A stretch of DNA of 64,000 nt from positions 3,807,928 through 3,871,927 of the forward strand of contig NC_052487.1 of assembly GCF_009730915.1 (NCBI RefSeq), read 5' to 3'. The notes under the pieces were generated by a model, which was not told the DNA's origin, did not search any database, and saw only the letters and a program-made list of their open reading frames with translations. Positions 26,401-38,903 of the stretch are shown in pieces. Both the position numbers and the translations under genes were made by a program. The DNA comes from Dioscorea cayenensis subsp. rotundata (Eukaryota; Streptophyta; Magnoliopsida; Dioscoreales; Dioscoreaceae). The first letter of the stretch is position 1, and every line of letters starts with the position of its first letter.

Positions 26401-27700
26401 AATTAGATTATCTTTTTCCACTCCAGCATTTGCCTGCAAAGTTATGAAGTTCAATTGATGACAACAAGAAAAATACCATCCAATGTAGTAAACCCACATA
26501 TGTCGGCAGTAAAAGACGCATATACTTCAACTTCTTACCGGAACATAAAGCAATGATTTGGAAGGTTTTAGGACTTCAATACTAGTCTCCCATGACATCT
26601 GCCCATCAGGAAGGTTCCATGCCCTAAGCACACTCCCTTCTGAGGACAGCGTAACAACATCTGAAAGAAACATGAAATTCATTTATTTCAAATTCAGACC
26701 CAACATAATGAATCAGGACATTATAAAATATGTTGTTGAAACTCCAAAAGCATCAAAATTTGTGATGCAAAGAAGCAATACACACTTGGTAATTTATGTG
26801 TCTATTGCTTTATTAGTATCACAGTAGGAAGTGGATATTTGCTTATAGTAACTAACCTAAATGTAGCAAGACGACAATTGGATAACGAATGAAATAAAAG
26901 AACAATCAATTGTTAAGTCAAAACAAAGATTACATTTCCCAAGTGCTATGCCAATTTGGTCAACTGGATCATTCTTTCCAAGAACATGCCTCCAATCTGC
27001 ATAAAACAAGAAAGCACAGAAAATGTGTCAAATTGATGTTCTATGCACAAATAACCCTTGAAACTGCATTATAAACTAGATAATCATAAAGTCCATACCA
27101 TCATGTTAATGAATACAGCTAACAAGATAACAAAGGATCACTACGTCAAAAGGCTTTATAGAAAACCACAATTCAAACAGAAACAAACTCACAAATATCG
27201 CCACTGCGAAGATCAAGCGAGGCAATGACATTCTCCTCAGTAGCTACCACCACCCGCTTCCTCCCAGCCTTTTGTGTGTGAAAAACCGCTTGCTTCGTTT
27301 TCCCAATGTACTTCTGATGCCTGCACTCAAAGCAACAAACACCAAACAAAACCTTGTTTCACAACCTTCATCCAAAGTTCTCTCTTTTCATCAAATCAAT
27401 AAAAAATCAAGCCAATAAAATCCTAAAAGCTCCTCGATTCACTGATCCACAAACCAGATAAGAAAAGAACCAATCTCCGATACCAAATTGGATCGAGATA
27501 CCCCAATCACAAAGAAACAAGCCTCGATCTCCACAAAACAAATTGAATCAAAATAAAAAACTAAAAAGGGGAAGTTTTCAAGCTGCTATCTAGGGATTTG
27601 CTTACCAATCAGCAATACCGACTTGATCCTCATACAAAGCAGCAGCAAGGAGAGAGCACAAAAGCAGAAACAAGAAGAAGAGAGAAGCCCTAACCGCCAT
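20493..27700 (-). CDS. EMC1: ER membrane protein complex subunit 1 (complete, 12 exons)
   Basis: EMC1 is the large lumenal subunit of the EMC insertase, which places tail-anchored and multipass proteins into the ER membrane. Exons in transcript order: 27700-27606, 27320-27193, 26996-26934, 26660-26539, 26433-26318, 26232-25425, 24790-24059, 23558-23337, 23225-23130, 23053-22859, 21439-21326 and 20753-20493. Joined, they give 983 residues without a stop, the usual length for plant EMC1. The N terminus is a hydrophobic signal peptide (about 1-24) followed by LYEDQVGIADW. The N-terminal half is a PQQ-like beta-propeller with repeated blade motifs such as GVEKDNLILVYGGG and DGEVAWKKEF. The C-terminal DUF1620 region includes AYLIDAVTGRILHR and LALDKRFLDPRR. 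A single transmembrane helix (FSYALLLITIIALVAAIIV) precedes a short basic tail ending ELREKWR. The first ATG sits in a good context (GCCATGG). Confidence 0.96.
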
Positions 27701-28988
27701 GGCGAAGCGGCTCGAGCTCTGGGACGAGAGCGAGAGCGAGATCTGACGATGAGAGCGGAGAAGGCGAGCTCTGATGAGCTCCTTGGAATTCTTCGGCGAA
27801 TCGGGTTGTGCTCAAAATATACAAAAGGAAACAAACGACATCGCACACAAATCCCGAGGCAAATTAACGGACAAAATCAAACCCGGTGGCTACAATACCG
27901 AGTTTTATGTCATCAAAGTTAATTTATCAGATAAGTTTATATGTCCTTATTACTCAACTATAAAAAAACAATTAAACATATTTTTATGGATTAATTTGTT
28001 TTTTAAATAAAATGTTTTATAATAAATAAAATTAATTTTAATTTATTTAGGTGTGATTATGTGAATGGCTAGTCCTCTATCTTTCCAAATTTATGCTTTT
28101 AAATTTTAATCTTTTTTAATCTTTTACTCTCTATATTATCTCTATATTATTACATAGCTATTAAAAAATTAAAAATATTATTGGATTAATTTTTTTTAAA
28201 AATCAAATGTTTTGTAATAAATAAAATTGTTTTTAAAATTTATTTAGGTGTAAATATGTGAATAGTCCTCTGCCTTTCCAAAACTTTCATTTTAACCATT
28301 CTTTTTTATTCTTTTACTCTCTATATTTTTTATATTATTTGAATTGAAAAATATCAATTATTATTTAAAAATTTAGAATTTCAGGGCATGATGGACAGAT
28401 ATGGACAAATATGATATGAACAGATACGAACAGATATAATATGAGGGAAGGATAAAAATAAAAAATGATATGAGCATAATAAGCTCATGATGTCCACGGA
28501 ATAAACAGTATTTTGTTATTTCAGTTTATGTTTGAAATGAACCAGATAATGATATGAATGATATGTATATAAATAAAATTATCTTTTATGATATAGTTAT
28601 ATATTATTTTTTTAAAATAGATAAATTTTTTTGAATTTTTTTGCTTAATAAATTATTTATTGATAGATTTATTAGTATTTAAAAGACTGATATCCTTAAT
28701 TAAAATAATGTATAACTAAAATATCACAATTTTAAGTAAACAAACTTAAAAAGATAAGTTTAGAATAGTTGAGTTGAGGGAGTATTTATAGAATTAAATT
28801 ATTTAAAACTCTTTATTTGTTTTTAGGTAATTTCCCATAATGATAAAATTAATTTTTGTTAATATATATATATATATCTAATTTATTTTATATTTTCATT
28901 CCCAAACCCTAGTTCTGGCACCAGAGAACCACAAGCCCTTCTCTCCGACTCCATTAGCACCAAACCCTAGAATCCTCGAGCTCCATCA
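27701..28988. promoter_or_regulatory. Divergent EMC1 / eIF2alpha intergenic region
   Basis: About 1.29 kb separates the two divergent start codons. The EMC1-proximal part is a (GAGA)-rich 5' UTR-like stretch up to about 27850. The middle is AT-rich and holds a duplicated ~160-bp segment (about 27998-28160 and 28193-28340, offset 195 bp). The eIF2alpha side has a (TA)n/TATA-like tract at 28862-28877 and two telo-box AAACCCTA motifs (28906-28913 and 28963-28970), a motif known from promoters of plant translation-apparatus genes. Confidence 0.6.
28906..28970 (+). promoter_or_regulatory. Pair of telo-boxes upstream of eIF2alpha
   Basis: AAACCCTAG occurs twice within 65 bp, ending about 20 bp before the start codon. 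Telo-boxes are an established feature of plant genes for ribosomal proteins and translation factors, so co-regulation with that set is a reasonable inference. No other ATG lies between here and the start. Confidence 0.55.
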
Positions 28989-31900
28989 ATGGCGACGACC
29001 AACCACAACACCCCCAACCTAGAGTGCCGGATGTACGAGGCCAAGTACCCCGAGGTCGACATGGCCGTCATGATCCAGGTGAAGAACATCGCCGACATGG
29101 GCGCATACGTCTCCCTCCTCGAGTACAACAACATTGAGGGCATGATCCTCTTCTCCGAGCTCTCCCGCCGCCGTATCCGCAGCGTTAGCAGTCTCATCAA
29201 GGTTGGCCGCCAGGAGCCTGTCATGGTTCTCCGTGTTGATCGCGAGAAGGGCTACATCGATCTCTCTAAGCGCCGTGTCTCCGAGGAGGATATCCAGGCC
29301 TGCGAGGAGCGGTACAATAAGAGCAAGCTTGTTCATTCCATCATGCGCCATGTCGCGGAGACCATGGGCCTTGACCTTGAGGACCTCTATATTCATGTCG
29401 GATGGCCCCTCTACCGCCAGTATATCCATGCTTTTGAGGTTGCCTCTGAAATCCTCTTGATCTCCTCTTGCTTTAATTCGTGCTATTTTTTTTCGTTTTC
29501 CATCTGATTTGCTTGGAATTTGGCTGATTTGGATAGGCGTTCAAGCTGATTGTCACGGATCCGGATTCAGTTTTGGACAAGCTGACGCGGGAAGTGAAGG
29601 AAGTAGGGCCTGATGGGCAGGAGGTGATCGATGTTTCATCTCTTTGTGTGTGTGTGTGTGTTGTTATTTTTTGTGTTGAAATTGTGGATTGGTTTTTTGG
29701 GTGATTGCAGGTGACCAAGGTGGTGCCGGCGATGACTCCGGAGGTGAAGGATGCATTGGTGAAGAACATCCGGAGGAGGATGACCCCGCAGCCCCTGAAG
29801 ATTCGGGCAGACATTGAGATGAAGTGCTTCCAGTTTGATGGGGTCCTTCACATTAAGGTGTATTTTTGTTATTGTTTTCAATTAGTACTGTGGATCATTT
29901 GTTCTCGTGGTTGGCTCAGCATTTTGCTTTGCAGGAAGCTATGAAGAAGGCAGAAGCAACTGGTAATGAGGATTGTCCTGTGAAGATTAAACTGGTTGCT
30001 CCTCCCTTGTATGTTCTCACCACGCAGACTCTTGACAAGGTTGGTTGAATTTCTTGTTTGGTTTGGTCAATTGTTTCATGTCACTAGGTTTTTGGACAGC
30101 TTAATTTGTTGAGTATTAGTGGTTGTGAATTCTTTGAATAACTTGACCATTGATCAAAAAGGTTAATGAGTAGCACAAGATGGAGAAGGTTGGTAAGTTT
30201 TGTTCTAAGATAAAAGAATGCTTGATGACAGTAGTTGAAATTTGGATATTTTAATTTGTTTTTGTATTGCTATGCTTAGGTATACTAATTACCATATCTT
30301 GAGAATCACAATTGGTTAAAATTATTACTACTTGACGGAAGCACTCAAATCACATCTCATTGTTATTTTGGGTGACAATGAAATGATAATTTGATTACCT
30401 CGAGGTAGACTTTATGGTTTTGTGTAAGATCCACCTCCGCGAATCTTTATTGTTTTTCTTGAAGGTAGATTGAAGTTGATTGCAACAAATCACTAAGGTT
30501 GCTGTGAAATTATGTGAAGCATAGTCTTGCGTGTCCGCAATCGAGTGCATGAGTTAAAACTCAATCTATGAAAAGTGATAGCTATAAGGTTTCAAAGCCT
30601 TTACTTTTCAAGCTTTAAGAATAGTAATACCACCTTACTTAAACAGTTAGGATTCGGATAACAAGGTGAAAGTTGTTTTCCTTGCATTATATTGCTAATC
30701 TATCCAGTAATTATCCTCTGAAAAGTTCTCACTACTTAAAGGTTGCAGTGCGAATTATCACAATTTATCCATCTTTCAGTGTTAATTTAGAATTGATTTG
30801 AAATGCATTTGTGAAAATCTGGGCAAGGATTGTAAAATCACTAGAAGTAGCTAAATATTTGACATTGAGATGACATATATGGCTTCTTGAAAAAGTCATG
30901 AGTTAAAAAGCATCATTTTGAAGGCACAAATGGAGAAACAATTTTTGTTGGTTTGAGCTTGTATAACTTAGTTCTTAACTCCTAATGGTGAGTATAAATA
31001 TTCTCTTGTATTTGTGCATTGGCAAATCTGCGTGAATGGAAAATTTTGAGAAAAAACATAACAAATGACATATTCTGGGAAGATATATTATATATTTATA
31101 TTTGTTTGGAGGTGAAAGTAGGTTGAGAGATTAAACATCTGGAAGTGATGGTAATCGTTGGACCTTTGACTGCATGATTGAACAGAAAGGTGAAGCATAA
31201 CTGATGTAAACTTAGTTTGTAAATTAGAGTAAATTAGAAGATTATGGAGATGGATTGATAATAATATGATGTGTACCCTCTCCTTCTCTTTTCCTCCCCC
31301 CGTCCTTTTCTTTTCCTCTGTCCTTCCTTTTAATTTAGGATTTGACATTGTGTTACCGGATTACAAGAAATAAGAGAAAGGGAGTTACAGAAGGAAGAAA
31401 AAAGATAAGAAGGAAGGTATATGATAGGCTTTTATTCTTTTTGGAGAGGATAGTATGTCTACAGATGGAGCACTTAAAAGTTTAAAGGTGGTGATAGCCA
31501 TTGAACTTGCACTGCATAGTAGAACAGAACAGTGAATTATAACTGAGGTGATTTGGCAAGCGGAATACAAAAAGTGAAACTGATGCAATGACAGTGCGCA
31601 ACACAAAACATTGCAGCACATATCCTAATATCGCATGATATAAATGAACGAATTTCTCATCTAAGAGGAGAAGAGGTCAATATTCTGGGTTGGAATTGTT
31701 TTGGTAGGTGATGTTACAGGTGAACACATGATGTTGTGGTGAAGATGTTGCCAGGATTAAAATGGATTAAAATTTTGTCATTCTTGGTGCCTTCTCCCAA
31801 AGAAAGGCACTTGGATCCAAGGAACTCTGAAGGAAAAGAATTATTTACAGTTTAGGGTCATGCAATGAAGAATACAGTATGGTGCAGCTTCTGTTTTGAT

Positions 31901-33909
31901 TGTGTATTAGTTTGCTGCCCCTTCTAGAAACCAGCCAACACATCTTAGAATGTGGGTGCATTCTCATGATAGAAGACATTTGGCATAAACACAATAAACC
32001 CTAGTCTGGAATCTTTGGGTGGGTCCATTGAACTTCATGAGAAATGGATTTCTCGTTTCGGCAAATTGGTACTTAGTTCCACTGACATATAAGTGAAAGA
32101 AAGGATGTACTGCAAGAGGTGCTGAATTATAACTGAAATTTATCCTTTGCACTGTATTCTACCAACAAGAGAGTTATGATAGATTCCTAAATGTTCAGCT
32201 TTGTGTAGTATATGGGTGAAGGTTGATGCATAATAATTGACTTGAGATAACAATTGTACAGCTGATGAAGGACTGGTCAATCTTTTATTACTTTAACAAA
32301 ATCATAGAGCTGTCATTCACACTGTTGAAACATTATGTTTCCTAAAAGTATAATGACCAAATAGCATGCAATTATCAGTAAGGATATATTTTTTAATAGG
32401 GAGAATTGGTTATAAACCCCTCAAAAGTTCTATAATTGCATATTTACCCTCCGAAAAAACATAATTGTATATATACCCCTGAAAAATATAGGTAATTGCG
32501 GATATGCCCTTACTGTTAGATTCCGATAATTAAACTTGATTAACTATGGTTATAACTTGGATTAAGATATACAAAAGATCCAAAATAACCCTTGTACAAC
32601 TTAAAAAAAACTTTTCAAGGGTATATATGCAATGGTATAATAGTAATTTTATATATTTGTTGTTTGTTAATAGATGGTTTTTCAACTAATTTGAACCCCA
32701 AGGGTATATACGCAATTATGTATATTATTCAAGGGTATATATGCAATTAACTTTTATTCAGGGGCAAATATGTAATTTCAAAAATTTTTAGGGGTACACC
32801 TGCAAAAGCCCCTTTTTAATACAATATGATTTATGTATTAGAAGATGCATGCATTAGCATACCTCAATAAAATCATGCTCGCTTTGCTGTAAGTTAAATG
32901 ATGAGAGTATAATAGAACGTCTTTGAAGTTTGACATTTTGTTGATAACAATATTGTTGTTCTCAGTGAAATATTTCACTATTATGCTGTTCAAGCGGTCA
33001 TATGAGTTCCTTTGATTGTTGAGGGGTTCAAAAAAGTTTTACTTGCATTTAGCACATGATGAGAATGCGCAGAAAATTTGCCCTTGTGTGGATGATATCT
33101 CACGAAATATTCCCTTCAGTTTATGATGTAACTGAAAATTTTAGCTTCACTTTGCTAAAGCTTGTTTAGGTGCCAGGCGTGCATTGTTCATGTAATCAGT
33201 TTTTATCTTCTATTTAATGTATGGTTAGTTGCTACTGTTGTTTGGTGCTGAGATGCTTCAATCTAACCACAACCCTTCCTAGAAAACTGACTGCAAGTAT
33301 GTTTCTGTGAAAGTTTTGAGCATTCCAATTTTGTTAAACTTAATTTATGTCATTTTATTTCTGTGTAATATCTGTCTTTTGTGGACAGGAACAAGGAATT
33401 TCTGTTCTAAGTAATGCCATCAAAGCTTGCACTGAGGCCATAGAGTCTCACAAGGGAAAACTTCTGGTGAAGGAAGCACCAAGAGCTGTGAGTATCAATT
33501 TCTACAAATAGCTTATCATGAGATCCATCTTTCTATCCCTGTTCCAATTTCTTATCATCACTGACTAAATTTTGATTGCATATACTGAATAAAGAAAAAT
33601 TCATTTACCATCTCAATGACTGTTCATTTTAGTTTCTATTTTTTAGGCCTTGGACTCATAATGTTAAATTAGTATAAAAAAACTGTGTACTAGATTAGTT
33701 ATACCAAATCTCCATAAATGTTCTCTTTGGCAATAATTGGTTCGACAACAATGCAGGTGAGTGAACGAGATGACAAGCTACTCGCCGAGCATATGGCCAA
33801 ATTGCGGTCTGCCAACGAAGAAGTCGATGGAGATGAAGGCAGCGAAGAAGAGGAAGACACAGGCATGGGTGAAATCGATGTGGAAAACAGCGGCAATTTG
33901 GCCGACTGA
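28989..33909 (+). CDS. EIF2ALPHA: Translation initiation factor eIF2 subunit alpha (complete, 6 exons)
   Basis: Alpha subunit of the eIF2 GTPase complex that delivers initiator Met-tRNA to the 40S ribosome, acting in the cytosol. Exons: 28989-29438, 29537-29623, 29711-29857, 29935-30039, 33389-33487 and 33757-33909. All exons are multiples of three (phase 0) and give 346 residues. An S1/OB domain (about 17-95) contains [18 protein letters not shown] and the phospho-loop [10 protein letters not shown]. Ser59 corresponds to the Ser51 phosphorylated by GCN2-type kinases in other eukaryotes and is conserved. The helical domain and C-terminal alpha/beta domain ([26 protein letters not shown]) follow. 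The tail is acidic ([13 protein letters not shown]), typical of plant eIF2alpha. Intron 4 is 3.35 kb, far longer than the others, and contains a Mutator-type MITE. The gene is divergent from EMC1. Confidence 0.97.
32399..32812. mobile_element. Mutator-type MITE inside eIF2alpha intron 4
   Basis: The 414-bp element is flanked by identical 9-mers TTTTTAATA (32390-32398 and 32813-32821); a 9-bp target duplication is typical of Mutator-like elements. The long imperfect termini both contain AACCCCT/TACCCCT, AATTGCATATTTACCC/AATTACATATTTGCCC type blocks in inverted order. Inside, GGGTATATATGCAAT-like phrases recur. It encodes nothing and lies deep in the intron, away from splice sites. Confidence 0.8.
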
Positions 33910-34890
33910 AAATAAAACAACGCGCAAATCCATATATATTGATTCCACCGATGTCGCAATCCTCAGAGAGCCAATGTATACAACCAATTAGCAAGTATTA
34001 TTCTACTCCCAATCTTAGTTTCTGGCTATTAAATCACAGAGAAAATTTTGTTGACCTGTGGTGCTTTTCCTCTCCTCTTTTCAGTATAATACTTGTTTCT
34101 GATTTCCAAAATACTGAGATTGTTTGCTATGTTTTTTAAATCATTCCTTTGAGAATCATATCATGAGTTCATGTTCTGGAAAAGAGTTTTGATGGGAATA
34201 TATACAGGATTAGATCTGGTTTCTTTTTGACCTTCTTTCCAAGTCATATTGCCCATTCTTTTGGTTTGTAAGTTCCCTTTTGGACCAAGTGCAGTTTCTC
34301 TTTTTTATTCTTTATAGAGATTAGAGAGCATCTGTCCTTCAAAAACCAAAAAAGAAAGAAGAAAACAGCAAATCCCCACATTCAAATAGATCTCCCCACT
34401 TCTTGTTTTTATTTGTACATATAATACATAAAGAGAACACTTAATAATTAGCAAAATTATTTTTTCACCCTTAATTTTTTCAAAAAAAAAAAAAAATTCA
34501 CGGTTTTTAGCGAGATATTGAGAGTTTTATAAAAATAAATCTTACAACAATTTAAATTCAAAATCATTTATTTAAATAATCTAAGTTTATATCATTTGGA
34601 TTAATCTCCATTGGTAAATTTATAGGGGTATTTTTTGTTATTATAGCTTGAGATAAAATATCATTTTTTATTTATTTATTTTTCAAATTAAGTGAAAAGT
34701 ACAAAATTAAATTAAAATATAAATATAAAATATAAAATATAAAACAGTAACCATGACTTGCTTTTCCATGTTTAGAGAAAGGAATGGAGTGCAAGTGACT
34801 CCAATTCCATCTCATAACCCAACATCAATCTTATTATTACAACAAAAAACAAATGTTGTAGCAATAATAAAACTAATAATAATAAAAACA

Positions 34891-35229
34891 ATGGTTCCAA
34901 ACATTGAGCTTCTTCTCCTTACTCTCATTTACTCCTCCATGATATCTTGCATTCTTTTGATAACCATATCCCTTTCTTTTCTCTTGCTCTTCTTCTCCTC
35001 CTCCATCCTACTTCTCACTCTCTTCTTCTTTGATCTTTACTACTTGGCTCACTTGGTCACTTGGCTCATCACTGCTTGCAAGGCTGATCTCCACCTCGTT
35101 TTAGTTCTTTTTCTCTGCCACGCCGTGCGCTTCTCCATCCGCGCGCACACCGCGCTCAAGCCTTGGTTCAAGCGCGCTTTGCTCCGGTTCAAGGCCTCCT
35201 TTGCTCATAGATCACTCCACCACCTTTGA
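34891..35229 (+). CDS. Possible small membrane protein, 112 aa (unrecognised)
   Basis: An intronless frame starting ATGGTTCCAAAC. The protein has a strongly hydrophobic N-terminal half (about residues 5-60, room for two or three membrane spans, rich in Leu/Ile/Phe/Ser), then a cationic, amphipathic C-terminal part (VRFSIRAHTALKPWFKRALL). Codon composition becomes richer in C/G towards the 3' end, unlike the AT-rich surroundings, which favours a real coding sequence. An in-frame upstream ATG at 34753 would add 46 residues of less protein-like sequence, so the inner start is preferred. No family is recognised. It could be a lineage-specific membrane protein or a chance frame. Confidence 0.4.
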   Translation: MVPNIELLLLTLIYSSMISCILLITISLSFLLLFFSSSILLLTLFFFDLYYLAHLVTWLITACKADLHLVLVLFLCHAVRFSIRAHTALKPWFKRALLRFKASFAHRSLHHL

Positions 35230-37002
35230 GATAAGAGTTACACTCCTTTTCCTTAATTTTCTTTGTTTTATATATATATATATATATATAATTTTTTAAG
35301 TTACAAGTAGGTGATTTCTCTTCGCAGATAAGAAGAGGTTTTATTTATTTTATTTTTATTTTTATTTTTATTTTAATTTTTATAAGATGCACAAGATTTG
35401 TACTGTTACACGCTCGATCAAGATGCTTGTATGAAAGTGATGTTAATACATGAACATGAGAGCGTGGTATGAGAATTTTGTTATGAAGCTAGAAGATCTA
35501 ATTCATATGTACATATATGTATGCATATTTTTTGCTTTTGATTGGTTTAAAGTATAAATGTTTGGTTTTCTGTTATATATATATATATATATATATAATT
35601 TTTAATAAGAAGCCAATAAGAATTGGTTTTGTGTTCTTTTTTCCATGAGTATTAATTGTTTTCTATAGTTAAAATTGTCAACTATGAAATTCTAGTTGTA
35701 GAAATTTTAAAGTAGCTTTTTTTTTTTGCAATTATTTTCTATCCCAGTAGAATTTAGATATCAAATTATTATTATTAGTAGTAGTATAGTACGTAGTAGT
35801 GGTAGTATTATTATTATTATTGTTGTATTATTATTATTATTACGTTGGATGATTTTATTTCATGAAGAAACTAGAGTCAAATTTAGTATATGATTAAAAA
35901 AAAATCATATATTCTTTCTAATTTGAATTCCTTTTTTAGACATAATACATATAAAAATTTAAATAAAATTAAAAAAATTAAAATTCATCGTTTGATTTTG
36001 AAAATGGAATGATTTATTTTCTAATTACAGAAGAGAATAAAAAAATAGAGGGGAGGAAAATAGTTAAGGGTGTTAATTAATGAATTGATAAAAGGATGCA
36101 TAATAAAATCCTAAGAAAGTAAAGAAAGAAGAAGAATCAAAACTTTATGGCATATCATAAAAAAAAATAAGAAAAATAAAAATAAGCTTCTCAAAGGAAG
36201 GAATAAAGCAATGCTTAGGACCCATACTAAAGTTTATCAATACAAATAAATATGCGAACAAAGAATAATTTTCCTTTTTCTTTTTTTTTTTTCTTTTTTT
36301 GTTTTGTATTTGTTCACATACACTGATAAATTATATATATATATATATATATTTCGTAAAACGTCCGTAGAAAAACAAAGTAAGAGAGGGAATATAGAAG
36401 AGATAGACAAATGAAGAAAAGAGATAAATATCACCTCTCATTGCACTTATGTTGAAATGAATTAGCTAGAATATTATTTGTTTATAAATTTTTTTGGGTG
36501 TGAATGGACTGAAACGGTCAATATTGTATAGATACTGTTTGAATGTTGATCTAATGGCTATAAATACATTATTGTGCATTGTTTATCATAATAGACATTG
36601 TACTAAATCCAATAGCTGATCTAACGAACGTCTTTAAATTTTTTATTTAAGTACGTTTGTTTTTTTATATGCTATTTTATTTAACTTATTTTATTGCAGC
36701 ATGTTTTATCATTATTTGATAAAAACCTTTTTTTTATGCATATAACCCCTTCGGTGATCACCTGTTACCATCAAGAAAATATTCACACACACATATATAT
36801 ATACATTTGAATTTATGAATTATAATTATTTTAAATATTTAAATTATTTTTATAAAAAAATAATAATTAAAAGAAACGTATACGAGCTTTAAATCATATC
36901 AAACTTCATAGTCTATATATTTAGGTAAGAATAAAGTTATTATTTAAAATTTATACTTACATAGGTATATATAAATTGAGTAAACAGTTAATTGGTAAAA
37001 GT
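35230..37002. other. Intergenic AT-rich region, no gene seen
   Basis: Contains (TA)n at 35270-35290, 35573-35596 and 36333-36351 and a (TTA)n/(AGT)n compound repeat near 35766-35840. A MITE-like fragment at about 36500-36640 carries a TGATCTAA.GGCTATAAATA motif. No exon was recognised. Confidence 0.45.
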
Positions 37003-37778
37003 CAATGTTTTAATAACCGGACCGGTTGTCGAACCGGTTAAGCAACCGGTTCCGGTCCAACCGGTTGAACCGGCCGGTTCAACCGGATTTAATTTTTTCA
37101 AATAAATAAATATTTAAAAATTTAAAAAACATTAAAAATAAGTAAAAAATAATTTCAAAAATAAAGAAAAAATAATAAAAAAAATACAAAATTACATATT
37201 GCAAATTTAAATTACCTTTATAAGGTCATAAAGTTTTAACTTTACATAAAATTAAAATTTTCAAAATACAAATATACAAAAATACAACTATACAACAAAT
37301 ATTGAAAAATAAAGAATTAAATAAAATATAAGTCTACAAGTATACAACAACAACAATAATGATTAAAAAATTAAAACTAAACCGTTCAAATATTTGGTTT
37401 AACACTTTAACTTTAATGAGTTTAATTATTGATTAGTGTAAAATTATAAGTTAATCATAATAAATTAATAATAATAAATTATAATATATTGATATTTTTT
37501 ATGCATTTTGTTTTTTATTTTTTTGACTTTTTTGTCTTTTTAAAATTTGGACGGAGTTAATTAGTTTATTAACTTGATATAAGTTTTTAATTATAAAATA
37601 AATTAATTAAATAAATTAATTAAATCAATAAATTAACCGGTCCGGTCCAACCGGTTCACCAGTTGAACCGGCCGGTCCGGTTCTTTTGTAGTATATATTA
37701 CTAATCGGACCGGTTTACCGGCCGGTTCCTGGTTGAACCGGTTGAACCGGCCGGTCTGGTCCGGTTTTTAAATCATTG
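37003..37778. mobile_element. hAT-type MITE with ACCGGT/GAACCGG arrays at both ends
   Basis: The termini CAATGTTTTAATAACCGGAC and (reverse complement of the right end) CAATGATTTAAAAACCGGAC differ at two positions. The flanks are identical octamers GTAAAAGT (36995-37002 and 37779-37786), within a shared 11-mer TTGGTAAAAGT. Both subterminal 80-150 bp are packed with AACCGGTT, GGTCCGGTCC and GAACCGGCCGGT strings; the ~530-bp core is almost pure A/T. There is no coding capacity. Confidence 0.85.
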
Positions 37779-37786
37779 GTAAAAGT

Positions 37787-38903
37787 TACATATTCCAATA
37801 AATAGAATATCCCTTTTGAGCTAATTTCACATAATTTAATATTCACTGACTTACTAAATTAAATTTGCTCATAAATTAACTTAACACTATAAATATAATA
37901 AAAATCATATACATATATATAATATAAAAAAAATTAAATAAATAGATGATAAACACTCTCATTTAAGGGAAGTCAGACATGTACACCTATGTATGAAACA
38001 TAACTATAAATTTAATAAACTAATGGACCATCCAGACATGTACACCTATGTATAGAGCACAACTGTAAATTTAATAAACTAATGGAACATTTGTATAAAT
38101 ATAATATTTTAAAAATATAAAAAAATTAAAAGAATTTCATGGATGATGTCATAATGAGGTGAGCAACGACGAACAAAACGAGGAAGAAACACCCCCAAGC
38201 AAGAGTGAAAATACAAGTGGACACGTGTCACCTATTTCAAAAAGGACAAATATAAACGCTATTTATATTCGAAATTGTCGGCTGCTTTAGGGTGGGTCCC
38301 CTACGTTGCACGTTTAGACCCCACATTCAAAAATTATTTCATATATATATAATTTACTTAAAAACTCCGTGAATGCTCTCATTCTAATCATGTAGCTTTT
38401 TAAATTTTTTCCATTTATTTATAGCCCTTAATTAATTATTTATTTTATTAAAATTATATTATTAATATTTTAATAGAATACTGAAATTATTTTTGACACG
38501 ATGATTATGACAAGGATGACAAGGTGCATTAAACAATGTTGACACTGACGTAAAAGTGAGAGATCACTCCCTTTGCACATGGGTGTAAATTTGTAAGCAC
38601 ACAAAAAAAACTTGACAAAGGATATTATATATATATATATATATATATATGAGCATGCACCTCCTGTTGAGCTTTGCCGGCGGTTAAATCAACATCCAAT
38701 GGCACCAGCTCCCCTTTTAAACAAAGCTCTCACTCAAATCTCTCAATGTATACTCTTTCTCTAAGTCCTAATCTTACCCGTCCCTCATGAGCTTCCTCTC
38801 TCTTATTTTTCATCAGCTACAAACATCTACAAAATATGCGAACAATTATCGGCATCCAAAAATGGAGTTAGATGTTTAATATATATATATATATATATAC
38901 AAG
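37787..38903. other. Intergenic; tandem duplication and promoter-like blocks
   Basis: A 59-bp unit beginning CAGACATGTACACCTATG is present twice (37974-38032 and 38033-38090). Mixed-composition blocks at about 38155-38330 (with ACACGTGTCAC) and 38655-38800 (with CCAATGG and a CT-rich stretch) look promoter-like, but no following gene is seen; a gypsy element lies directly downstream. Confidence 0.45.

Noticed and set aside
29019..29429. 136-residue antisense frame under eIF2alpha exon 1
   Set aside because: It is the complement of a GC-biased coding exon, with composition dictated by the sense codons.
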